NCBI GenBank assembly: GCA_003952965.2
Contig: CM025850.1
Location: forward strand, 33,354,171 to 33,418,170
Source: Morella rubra
Lineage: Eukaryota > Streptophyta > Magnoliopsida > Fagales > Myricaceae
Length of the DNA stretch: 64,000 nucleotides
Direction: 5' to 3'
This document shows positions 37,030-47,859 of this stretch, one piece after another. The position numbers and the translations under genes are program-made. The notes below the pieces were generated by a model. It was not told where the DNA came from. It did not search any database and worked only from the letters and a program-made list of their open reading frames with translations. The first letter of the stretch is position 1, and every line of letters starts with the position of its first letter.

Positions 37030-37905
37030 CATAGAGCCACCACGCACAATAGAAAACAACCATTCAAACTATATTAACAAACGGGATAGGTGTCCTTCTC
37101 CTGTGTAATGAAGGGCACATATGCCTCTGGAGTCCTTGTTGGCCATTACCAGCTCATCCAATGTCAAGCTCCCTCTTTGGCCAGGTTATGCGCAAATTTG
37201 TTCGCACTTCCATGGATTTTTTGTTTTTTGGTTATGAATTGAATAAAATCAGCTCTAGCTACGTTGCGGTCTGCAATAATTGCAGCAATTTTCCAATGCA
37301 CTATTATATCACAAATTTGATTAGGCACAATCAACTAACTTGTGAAAGTGTTTTTTCTTTCCAAATTCCAACCTTCAAATTTCCCCTTGATTTTTGTTGT
37401 GATTTCTTCTAAAGCTTCAGCCTTCTTGCCTATACTCGGTATTTTAACTCCCAAATATTTGAAAGGAATGGTAGAGCTACGTAACCCTAGCACCTCACAG
37501 ATTTGTTGCTTGAGGGGCTGATAAAGATCAATGTTCGAATCCCCTCATGTGTAAACAATTTCTTAAGGCCATTTCTACAGCAAAGCTGGACTTACTTGGT
37601 TTTGTGTGGTGTTGAATCTAACTTATACGGATATTTGGTCAGGTCCGTCCGAGCTCAGTATACGTGAATAGGTGTCCAGATTTCTCTCGTTACCTAAAAA
37701 AATGTCCTACACTTACCTAGAAAAAATTACTTCCTACCCACGCATCTCTTGGTCATTTGTGAGAATCTCTCTAGCAACTTCAAGTGTCTCCTTTGTTGCT
37801 TTGACAGGGATCAACAGGTTACCTGCATATATTAAGTGCTTAATTTGTGGGTCATTAAGCCCCAATTGAAAACTCTTAATCATCCAGTCATCCTCTTTGA
37901 CAGGG
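37030..37905 (-). mobile_element. LINE ORF2 relic
   Basis: Minus-strand pieces of an L1-type ORF2. About 37740-37905 gives 'IKHLIYAGNLLIPVKATKE', the reverse-transcriptase active-site region in which the usual YADD has become YAGN. About 37400-37555 gives 'FKYLGVKIPSIGKKAEALEE', the downstream thumb-like segment. About 37160-37300 gives an RNase H end, 'SANKFAHNLAKEGA'. The zinc-binding domain between them is missing. A foreign stretch of about 180 bases interrupts the reverse transcriptase part (37556-37735). The copy is old and inactive. Confidence 0.7.
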
Positions 37906-37909
37906 ATCA

Positions 37910-39170
37910 GCAGGTCAGCATGTTTTTAAAATCCCATTAAAACTTAGGTGAAGATTTTTAAATTTCTTTTAACAATATGTTAAATAAAAATAAGATATAA
38001 AATATTTGTTAAAAGAAATATTTTTAGAAACTACGTAGAAGAACAAAAAAAACGACCGTCCCCAATGTAGTCACCCTGTCCATAGTGGGGGGCCCAATCC
38101 ACCCGATCCGTGCTGCTGTTCCAACGACGAAGGAAAAATGAATTTAAATAAAGCATACTGCACTTATGGGCCTGGATTAGCACCTAGAACAGCACATAAT
38201 TGGGCTAAAACTGGTCCAGCCCAAACTCCAAAAAGAAACGTTCACATGCGCCTTACACGTCATCGTCTTACTCTTGGAGGTTATTTCTTCGCGGCTTGCA
38301 TAACGCCGGTGGGGCTAGCAGCCTAGCAAAAAGAGCCAAAAAAGTCTCCGCGTGCTTTTAAGAATCTTCTTCCGTTCGCGGGGCCAAGGCTTACCAGAAC
38401 ACGTTAAACTCACGTTGCACGGAAACTACACGTCGGAGCCAATGAGCTGGCACGTCTCATTGTTCTGTTTTCCACCCCAAAAGTCAAAAAAAGCAGATTC
38501 CTACCTTCATCGCAGCCCCTGCTGACGCGTAAATTACTCTATGGTTAGCTTCTTTTTATTTTATTTTTTATTAAACAATATCGTAAACTCAGTTTCCTAT
38601 ATGCCGTTGAATTACCCGAATTACGACCCAGAAGGAAAATATTCTCAATTGTATCTGCTTAATTTTTCCTAAGTTGGGATGTTTTTGACCCCCCTATTTT
38701 TTTGTTAGGGAATGAGATTCTGTTTTTAACTTCTTCTTTTTTTTTATTCTCTTGATCTCTACCACAAGACAATAAAAAAGATAGGCCCACAAGATTCTTT
38801 ATTATTAGTAGACCCATTTAATAAATTGATAAACTGAGGATTCGGTGTATAATCTCTAAATCACACACATTGAGTCAGTCTAGTTTTGTCAAGAAAATAA
38901 TATTAATAAGTTATTTGTATTTGAGTAGATTCGAAATTGATCTAAAGAAAAATAAACTTCTAGATTTCAGATCTTAATCACTTAAATTAACCCTTTATAG
39001 TTAACTTTAAACCATAATTAAGGAAAAGAAGACTTACAATCGGAGACCGTAGGGACCTCAGGGACGCGGACATGAGAGGAGTCAAACACTAGAGGAGGAA
39101 GAGGAAGACATCGAAACAATCTGAAACCGTCCGTTTCCATTTGAAATCGAACGGCTCCAAAAGTACGGGG
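37910..39170. other. Upstream region of HSC70
   Basis: Spacer and distal promoter. GAATCTTC-type half heat-shock sites occur near 38362. Nothing here looks like another gene. Confidence 0.45.
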
Positions 39171-39173
39171 TTA

Positions 39174-39186
39174 GAACATTCTCGAA
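39174..39186 (+). promoter_or_regulatory. Heat-shock element
   Basis: GAACATTCTCGAA is a perfect three-unit GAAnnTTCnnGAA site for heat-shock factors. A further TTC half-site follows at 39190. It lies 18 bases before the TATA box of the HSC70 gene. Confidence 0.85.
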
Positions 39187-39203
39187 TCCTTCACCCTAAA
39201 TAC

Positions 39204-39212
39204 TATATATAA
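39204..39212 (+). promoter_or_regulatory. TATA box of HSC70
   Basis: TATATATAA lies 118 bases before the HSC70 start codon and directly after the heat-shock element. This implies transcription starts near 39235-39240 and a leader of about 90 bases. Confidence 0.8.
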
Positions 39213-39329
39213 CTGCGCTTAACCCTACTTTGCTCTCTCACTTTGAAACCCTAGCTGTTTCCTCTTCTGTTTCATCCATCAGATCTATCTCATTCTTCTT
39301 TTGTTCAGCCGAACAAAGAAAGAATACCA

Positions 39330-42192
39330 ATGGCTGGAAAAGGAGAAGGCCCAGCAATCGGTATCGATCTCGGTACCACCTACTCGTGCGTGGGAGTGTG
39401 GCAACACGACCGTGTTGAGATCATCGCCAATGACCAAGGTAACAGGACGACGCCGTCCTATGTTGCCTTCACCGATTCGGAGCGTTTGATCGGTGATGCG
39501 GCCAAGAATCAGGTCGCCATGAACCCCGTGAACACAGTCTTCGGTGAGATCTAAGCTCCTTCGAACTTGTTCTTTTTTGCTGCTTCTTAGATCTGATTTT
39601 TCCGCCTGTAGATGCTATTGTAGGTCTAGATTTACGTCATTAATCCTGAGCGCATGCTGATCTAGCTTTCTCTTTACCCGCTCTCTTTAGTTGGCCTCCA
39701 ATCTATCGTGTCATACATGATATTTAAACTTGTGTTACATGTTTTAGATCTTAGTTCTTTTGCTGATGATGTTCCATTTGTTTAAGTTAATTATTTTGCT
39801 CTGTTGTCGTTCAGATCTGCATTTCTGCGCTTGTATTCACATGGAGTTGTTACCAGGATTAGACTTATATGTTATGTGCAGAATACTGAAGTTTATTTGC
39901 TCTCATCATTAGTTCTTACGACGTTACATAGGTTTCTATGTGGGTTATTTGATTGTCATATTTCTTCTTTTACTTCGACAATGTTGATTTTAGAGTTGCG
40001 GGTTTAAGTAAATTAGGGGAATAAGGGTAATGATGAATGATTTTCAATTTGATAGGTAGGTGAGATACATCTCAGAACAATCATATTCCGGAATGATGCT
40101 AGGATTTCCATTGATTTTTTGAAATCTTGGATTATATTTTGATTTGGTAGCTTTGAAGATGGTTTGTAAATACTTTAATTATTGATTGAAGGGTTGAGGT
40201 GTTAGGCACAGTTTCCGTTAACTGCTTTTTGAATGGGAAATGAAATGTAAATGGAAGTTTTATGTGCGTTATGGTATCGAGGAGTAATGGGAATTGAAAA
40301 TAATTGATTTATTCCGAGTAGAATTTTAACTTGGTATTTTAACTGATTGGTGAATGATATTTGTTTGTATTGCCAATTGCTTGTTGAATGGCTACATATC
40401 TGTTTGTTTATTTTATTATGATCTTAAATACTGGTTATTCTGACACATGTCTATATCTGCAGATGCAAAGAGGTTGATTGGCAGGAGGTTCACTGATGCC
40501 TCTGTCCAGAGTGACATTAAGTTGTGGCCATTTAAGGTCATTCCTGGCCCTGGTGACAAGCCCATGATTATCGTCAATTACAAAGCTGAGGAGAAGCAAT
40601 TCGCGGCTGAAGAAATCTCCTCCATGGTTCTTATGAAGATGCGTGAGATTGCTGAGGCTTACTTGGGTTTCGCGATTAAGAATGCTGTGGTCACCGTACC
40701 TGCATACTTCAATGACTCTCAGCGTCAGGCTACCAAGGATGCTGGTGTCATTGCTGGTCTCAATGTTATGCGTATTATCAATGAGCCCACGGCTGCTGCC
40801 ATTGCCTATGGTCTTGATAAGAAGGCAACCAGTGTTGGTGAGAAGAATGTGTTGATTTTTGATCTCGGTGGTGGTACCTTTGATGTCTCTCTTCTTACCA
40901 TTGAAGAGGGTATCTTTGAGGTGAAAGCCACTGCTGGTGACACTCATCTTGGTGGAGAAGACTTTGACAACCGAATGGTGAACCACTTTGTTCAGGAGTT
41001 TAAGAGGAAGAACAAGAAGGATATCACTGGCAACCCAAGAGCTCTTAGGAGGTTGAGGACATCATGTGAGAGGGCTAAGAGAACTCTTTCTTCCACTGCC
41101 CAGACTACCATTGAAATTGATTCTCTGTATGAGGGAATTGATTTCTACTCCACCATCACTCGTGCCAGATTTGAGGAGCTTAACATGGACCTCTTCAGGA
41201 AGTGTATGGAACCCGTCGAGAAGTGTTTGAGAGATGCTAAGATGGACAAGAGCACCATCCATGATGTTGTCCTTGTTGGTGGATCTACTAGAATTCCCAA
41301 GGTCCAACAGCTTTTGCAGGACTTCTTTAACGGAAAGGAGCTTTGCAAGAGCATCAATCCTGATGAGGCCGTGGCTTATGGTGCTGCAGTCCAGGCTGCC
41401 ATTTTGAGTGGTGAGGGTAACGAGAAGGTGCAGGATCTTTTGCTTTTGGATGTCACCCCTCTCTCCCTTGGTCTGGAAACTGCCGGTGGTGTCATGACCG
41501 TGTTGATTCCCAGGAACACTACCATTCCCACAAAGAAGGAGCAGGTGTTCTCTACCTACTCTGACAACCAGCCTGGTGTGTTGATCCAGGTCTACGAGGG
41601 TGAGAGGACAAGGACCAGGGACAACAACTTGCTCGGTAAATTTGAGCTCTCAGGAATCCCACCTGCCCCCAGGGGTGTTCCTCAGATCACCGTGTGCTTC
41701 GACATTGATGCAAACGGTATTTTGAACGTGTCTGCTGAGGACAAGACCACCGGTCAAAAGAACAAGATCACCATTACCAACGACAAGGGTAGACTCTCAA
41801 AGGACGAGATTGAGAAGATGGTTCAAGAGGCTGAGAAGTACAAGTCTGAGGATGAAGAGCACAAGAAGAAGGTAGAGGCCAAGAATGCTTTGGAGAATTA
41901 CGCATACAACATGAGGAACACGATCAAGGATGAGAAGATCGGTGCCAAGCTCACTCCAGCTGATAAGAAGAAGATTGAGGATGCCATTGAGCAGGCCATC
42001 CAATGGTTGGACAGCAACCAGCTTGCTGAGGCAGATGAATTCGAAGACAAGATGAAGGAATTGGAAAGCATCTGCAACCCAATCATCGCCAAGATGTACC
42101 AGGGTGCTGGTCCTGACATGGGTGGCGGCGTTGATGAGGATGTTCCCGCTGGAGGAAGCGGTGCTGGCCCCAAGATCGAGGAGGTCGACTAA
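39330..42192 (+). CDS. HSC70: Cytosolic heat-shock cognate 70 kDa chaperone
   Basis: Exons 39330-39543 and 40463-42192 (intron GTGAG...TGCAG, 919 bp) join within the Asp-72 codon and give 647 residues, normal for plant cytosolic HSP70. All three family signatures are present: IDLGTTYS (residues 12-19), [14 protein letters not shown] (about 203-216) and the [15 protein letters not shown] segment (about 340-354). The hinge '[12 protein letters not shown]' is near residue 397. The C-terminus GPKIEEVD carries the EEVD motif, which binds TPR co-chaperones and marks the cytosolic and nuclear forms. The protein binds exposed hydrophobic peptides in an ATP-driven cycle. The single intron at codon 72 is typical of plant HSC70 genes. 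A heat-shock element and TATA box lie just upstream, so both basal and heat-raised expression are likely. The gene looks intact. Confidence 0.98.
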
Positions 42193-45100
42193 ATTTCTGC
42201 TAGGGTATTAGTTTAAATGTTTTTGCTATATGGAATATTGTTGGGGCTTTGAAGTTATTTCTAGTTTTGTTCAAAGCCCATATTTTGCTTATGTTTCCTT
42301 CTCAAGTACTTGATTAAATTGCTGCCTGGAACGCATTGCTGACATTTTTACAGTTTTGAATATCAAGACCAAGTTCTGAACCCATATATGATTTGAATGT
42401 TCTCTTGTTTGCAGTAATGATTATGTTTTGGGCTTCCTCGTGTTGAAGCTGCCCAGTGCTTGACTGCTTGTTACAGTACTTGGCTTAAGATTTGAGTAAA
42501 GGAAAAAAAAATATTTTTGTTTTTAGGAATAAAAATAATACGAAAAAATGTATTGCTGATTCTGAATTGCTTCAGGTAGGAGTAGAGTTTCGTGTCCTGG
42601 GCCTATTAACGGTCTCTCTCTGGGCCTAATAAGAGGTGCAAAAGCTTCTTCGCAGCTCACGGTTTTTTCTTTCTTAAAATATCAAGATCCACTGCATTGA
42701 GGGAGTGCGAGGGAGGAAAAAAAAACATAAAAAGTCGAGTACCAGCTTTTGTCGCGATTAGAAAACTAAAAATAAGAAAATAAAAATTATGTTGGCTTTA
42801 CTAGAAGAATCAGTTAATAGACCCTTAGACGGAACTAGTAAAGCAGCCAGCGAGATAGTTAATACGCGTTGGCATCAAGTGGGCTAACAACTAAAGGCGC
42901 ATTTTCTGCATGCCATCACTGGAAACCGAAAACAAAGCGAATAATTTAGAGTAAATTAGATTGAAAGAAAAAGAAAGGTTAAACAAAACAGAACACATGG
43001 CCAAGGTAACCCTCAATCTCGAGGTGGGACAGGGTGGCGAAAGATTCTTCCCTCTACTTCTATTTCTGTTTTTGTTTGGGTTCGTTTTTTATTTTTTTAT
43101 TTCTGTCAAGAAATGCTAACGTGTCAATTAATAAACGTCGGCATGAAAAAACAAGGGAGTTTGAGAAAAACACGTAGGGAGGGAGTCCTTTGATAGGTTA
43201 TCAAAGTAGAGGGACCAAAGGTGGTAACATATCTCACAATGATGACAAAAAAACTGACATCACTCATGATGTCAGACTCTGGGAAGGATCCTAAAAACCG
43301 AAAGCACCAGAAAAATCCTCCATCTGCCCACCAAGTCCATCGAAGTCATCTTCCATCTCCTCATCTCTCACGCATCAGTAAAGCTTTATTCCTACTAACA
43401 ATCCAAAAAATTGTGGCTTCCTATCATTTTCCTTCTTTTTCTAATATGCTCATATATTATTGTTATCGTGCGCACCAATAATACATTAATAAAAAAAAAA
43501 ATTAAAGATAATTTATACAAATTTACGAACCCAAAGGTTGGGCAGATGAAAATTAGGAAGCACTTCAATATTTTTTTTTCCTAACAAGAGCCGTTTGTAT
43601 CTCATGCCAACGGAAAAGCAAAAATTGGAGGCGCACATGAAAAATCTGCACACTTCCGAGTTGAAAAATCTCTCAGATATTTTTCCCAGGCCTCAACCTA
43701 CCCACCAAAAGACATGGACAAAAAAAACCCAGAAAGCCCGAAGAAAGTGCCTGTTTCCCTCAACTGAGACTGGGTCGGTTTTCCATTTCTCCCAGTGGAA
43801 TACACTCGTCACTAGAATAGGCGCAACACCCGGAACGCGGAAAAGCAAAAGAGCACCACAAAATTGAAATTTGCTTGTGGGGCAAGAAAATATCATACGG
43901 GCCGACGCCATCCTTGACCCTCACCCAACGAACCTTTTTTTTTTTTTTTTTTCTTCACATCCACTGCACTTGCAAAAGACATTTCCGTTGACTCAGCCCC
44001 CACAGATATCTTGGCCCTTGCTTTCTCCCCCAAAGTATCACTCAAAAAAGTCATCCCTGAGAATATCCTTCCGCAAAAGTGGCAAGACTCTATTGGCTTA
44101 TGACATTCGACCTGTAAGGTTAATCTCAGAGCAATTAGGCAGACCCAGGAAAAATTCAAAACGGGCGTTGTCTTATCTCTGTCATTGCTCTAGGTGACTC
44201 GGTCAACACCTGCATTTGGAAGAGGATTATTATTCGTATCGGCATTCGTACTTTACCAGTCCTTACCTTCCCAAGCAGAGACGCTTTTTCTGAATCCCCA
44301 TGACAGATTTCACGACCCCCAAATCATAAAATAAAGATCGATTCTCCAATCGACCAGGAGCAACATGGCAAGCAAATTTAGAGCAGAGTCCAGCTCAAGG
44401 AGGTTGCATATTCACTTGACCCACCAATAGATTTACAAATACTGATGTGCGGAAAACCGTGCCGCTGCATTTCTGGGCTGGCTGTAGACATACCCAAGCA
44501 GCACGTGGCTTCGAGAGCACAAGTTGATTAATGTGGCCCCACTACTAAACTTCCTGGCTCACTGAAGTTATTCGAGCTAGTTACAAAAGAAATTCTGGAT
44601 GGAATCTTTGATTTGTGGGCTTCTTGTTTTACACGCTAAAAGCCCCGGCAAGTCATACTCGCCGACGGGAGCTGCCAATCTTTGTCCAAGAGAAAGATAT
44701 ACATTGTGAACCGGAAATGACTAAACAGCAGTCAATTTGAGAACAAATTAATCCGGATTGGCTGCAAATTTTGCTCGAGATCTCTCTTTAGAAAATGCAG
44801 AACACCAAACAAATAATCATACTTATGTACCAAAGAACTAATTTCAGAAGGGCAATGTTCTCTCTACCTCGAAATAGATCATTTGGTTTGAAATATATGA
44901 TAACTACCCGAAGATCTCCAAAAAATCTACCACTGTTTTCCAACCTCTGTTCTTACAGTAGAAATCTCATGAGATTTTTCATGAAACCTTATTGGTTCTT
45001 ACTCTCTTTTTCTTTTTTGAAAGAATATAACAGTGTTTTAGGAAATTATACAACAAAAGTTTTCACATGAACTTTGAGATCTAAAAAGGAGAATTATTGA

Positions 45101-45569
45101 TGATGCCAACAAGATTAAAGGAATAAATACACTGAAAGAGTCCGTCACAAAATATTGATGAACATTGATGCCAGCAGAGGAATATTGATGACAACAAAAT
45201 GTCTGTTACACAGTGTCTTCGTAAATCACATGATACCTGACTCTGGAAACTTTCATAAGGTATCTAAAACATACAATGAAAGTGAGACAATTTAGAAAAC
45301 CTACCCAAGCCATGCAAGAAGGTAATTTATCCGTGGATTATACAAATAATTAAAATAAATTGTAAGTTGAAAAATCAAGAATCATTACAGGCAAAAGCTA
45401 ACCAGATTAATGGAATAAATGCCACAACGGTTAGTGAGCAGAGATTGCAAAAGACAAATGTGAGGTGCACATTTTGATTCATAGAATTTCACTGTATGGT
45501 ACAAAGTTAGTAAAACAATGTAGCACCAACCATGGCGACAACCCTTACAATGCTCCAAAAACACCTATC
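42193..45569. other. Spacer between convergent HSC70 and HSP20-like genes
   Basis: It begins with the HSC70 3' untranslated region and ends with that of the HSP20-like gene. Several short open frames (for example 43595-43867 and 43871-44197) match nothing known. A T-run lies at 43937-43952. I saw no clear repeat boundary. Confidence 0.45.
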
Positions 45570-47075
45570 TTAAGTTAACATAAGATCATTGCCCCCTAGG
45601 TGAGGGCGAAGGCAAACACGAACCTCATGTTCTTCAGGCCCCACACGAAGTTTTGGCACCATAATCTCAAGCACAGATCCTGGCCCATCATAATAAGCTT
45701 CTATGTTAGCGTCTTCAGGAATTCGGGTCGAAAGTGGGATTTCTCTAACAAATTCTCCTGGAGGGCAGTGTTCAGAAGATCGATCTGTAAGCTTAAAAGT
45801 CCTATCATGTCTCTTGATGAATGGCATGCGAGATGTGCTCACACAAGATACCTTTATGACACCACAAGTGAGTGTATTTCTCCAAGAAACTTTTACCCTC
45901 TGAAGATCCACAAAGGGCAAGCTGATGATGATCAGATATCCATCTGCATCCTCGTAGATTGTTTTTGCAGCTGTAACAGGTCCATAAATATTCTTCATTA
46001 CGCCACTAAAGTCATTCAACCAGTGTGGCTCATTTGGGTGCATTTCCACATCAGGAATCCGATCAGAGGGAGGATTAACAGCCAAGTAGCAATCATCATC
46101 GTTCCCATGTGGAAAAAAATCTTTCCTCCTCTTGCTGCTGACAGGTGATAGGTCCATTGAATCTCCATTGCTATGGTTAGATGGCTGAGTTGACAAATTC
46201 AGGCCAGAACCATTAAGCAATTTCTTTGCGTGGGAATTAGGGGCAGTCTTTATTGGAGGAGCTGGCCTCTCAAGCTCAAAGTCTGTGTTGGGAAGGTTTC
46301 TCCATGAACTAAAAGCACTTGCTTCTGGTGGGATCGTGAAGTTCAAGTCCCTGCCCGTTAGCTCCATCCACCTCTTCCGCTCTTCCTCATCAAGACCCAT
46401 GAGACTGGGTGATTGAAGAACCTCGATTCCATGCACGCACTGGGGATTTGACAGACCCCTATATTGCTTCCGCTGCATCCTATGAGAACGAACAAAACCT
46501 TTATCAACGCTAAATGGAAATGGACGCTCTCCTTGACGAGAATGCCCATTCATATAACTCCTAAGCTGCATCTTCCCCAATGCATTCTCGGGTCTCTCCT
46601 TGAAAACCCACATGTACATGTTCTCCATGTCGTGTTGAACCATAAAAACCTCGAGCTTGAGATCAGATTTGTCGAACCCAGACACTCCATTGCTGTCCCG
46701 GATAATCTTTGCCTTCGATTTTTCATTCAAAGAAGGCTTAAAGTAAAAGCTAAAGAAAACCCAGGCACCCCAAATACTATCAACCCTCTTGGCGCATTTC
46801 CTTCCAGCCTTGGGGATAGTAAGAAAAGTTTCGGTCTCATAAACCTGTGGACCAAGCCCGACATCTAGAATATCACACGAATCCGGATTCCATGGCTGCG
46901 GAGGTGGGCTGCGCTCGGCTGACAAGGGTAAATTGATATCAGGGGGGCGGGAAAGAACAATTTGTCGATTCTCCAGATCAAAATCATCGTGCGAGGAGGC
47001 ACTGGAATCCATGGACAAGAGAGTGGATGGGTGATGATTCTCCATTGAAAGGGCCGTGAGGAGAGAATCTCCCAT
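45570..47075 (-). CDS. HSP20-like (alpha-crystallin domain) protein, 501 aa
   Basis: One uninterrupted frame of 501 residues. The C-terminal 135 residues (about 365-485) form an alpha-crystallin or p23-like beta sandwich, with 'IYEDADGYLIIISLPFVDLQ', a charged middle and 'IPEDANIEAYYDGPGSVLEI' followed by 'MVPKL'. The 360-residue N-terminal part is plant-specific. It includes 'SIWGAWVFFSFYFKPSLNEK', 'LKLEVFMVQHDMENMYMWVF' and a basic 'SSKRRKDFF' that could be a nuclear signal. This long layout matches a small plant family annotated as HSP20-like chaperones, not the short classic small HSPs. Biochemical activity of this group is little known, so a chaperone role is inferred. An in-frame TGA just before the ATG fixes the start. 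A separate leader exon probably lies upstream at 47615 and beyond. No heat-shock element was seen. Confidence 0.9.
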   Translation of the reverse strand: MGDSLLTALSMENHHPSTLLSMDSSASSHDDFDLENRQIVLSRPPDINLPLSAERSPPPQPWNPDSCDILDVGLGPQVYETETFLTIPKAGRKCAKRVDSIWGAWVFFSFYFKPSLNEKSKAKIIRDSNGVSGFDKSDLKLEVFMVQHDMENMYMWVFKERPENALGKMQLRSYMNGHSRQGERPFPFSVDKGFVRSHRMQRKQYRGLSNPQCVHGIEVLQSPSLMGLDEEERKRWMELTGRDLNFTIPPEASAFSSWRNLPNTDFELERPAPPIKTAPNSHAKKLLNGSGLNLSTQPSNHSNGDSMDLSPVSSKRRKDFFPHGNDDDCYLAVNPPSDRIPDVEMHPNEPHWLNDFSGVMKNIYGPVTAAKTIYEDADGYLIIISLPFVDLQRVKVSWRNTLTCGVIKVSCVSTSRMPFIKRHDRTFKLTDRSSEHCPPGEFVREIPLSTRIPEDANIEAYYDGPGSVLEIMVPKLRVGPEEHEVRVCLRPHLGGNDLMLT

Positions 47076-47614
47076 TTCTCAGCTCATCTCCTTGGTGAAG
47101 ATTTTTGTTGCTGGTGGGGTTGAATATTTTGCCATCCCCAGTAAACACAATTCAAGAAAACAACCTTATAAACACCTTCAATGAAACCAATCAATCCCCG
47201 GTATATCTCCCCTCCATCAAAACCCTAGATTTATCAATCAGATAACAAATTCCTCACAAACCCACATCGATAAATCAACAAATTATTCAATAAACCCAAC
47301 TCAAAAGGAAAAAAAGCTAAGAGTATATAAGAAGTATAAAAAGAAAATAATGAACAAAAAGAAAAAAAGTTTTTCTGTTCAAGCTCTACCTAACCCAAGA
47401 AAGAGATTCAGGAAACGCTAAAGAAAGACTATATCTAACCCCAGCCCAAGAATCTCTCGAAATCCTCCAAACACGGGTGGGAAACGCTGAATTAAACCCT
47501 TCAAATCCATAAAAACATATACTTTTTATCTCACACACACTACTGAAGTAAAAAAAGTACCAAGAACGTTAAAAATCCAGAGACCCAAGAAGATTGGGCG
47601 TCTTCAAAGTGTAC

Positions 47615-47700
47615 CTTTTGGGATAAGCATCAAGGAATCGAACGGAAGAAGGAGCTCCAGAGGCGACCATGATGCTCATCTCCAACATATCATCATCTAC
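47615..47700 (-). promoter_or_regulatory. Probable leader exon with an upstream open frame
   Basis: On the minus strand an ATG begins 'MVASGAPSSVRFLDAYPK' and runs into a good donor (AAAAG before GTACAC, exon end at 47615). The main start codon is about 540 bases further on and has an in-frame stop just before it. The region therefore reads as a spliced 5' leader with an upstream open frame. The acceptor was not fixed. Confidence 0.4.
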
Positions 47701-47859
47701 AACGACCATTTCCTTGTCCCCCTTTTTTTCTCAGTTTTTTTTTTTTTTTTTCTTTTCTCTCTTTTCTTTTCCGTCAAAAGAAACAGAGAAAGAGTTTGGG
47801 CAAGAGTGGACTGGAGAGAGAACTAGCCGTAACCCACCGTCTCATTTTAAAGACGGCAT

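Noticed and set aside
40435-40986. 183-codon open frame antisense to HSC70
   Set aside because: It lies wholly opposite the conserved HSC70 coding sequence. Long antisense frames are a known by-product of HSP70 codon use and it has no domain of its own.
43595-44197. Open frames between HSC70 and the HSP20-like gene
   Set aside because: They interrupt or overlap frames on the other strand, include poly-Phe or poly-Lys from a T-run, and match nothing.
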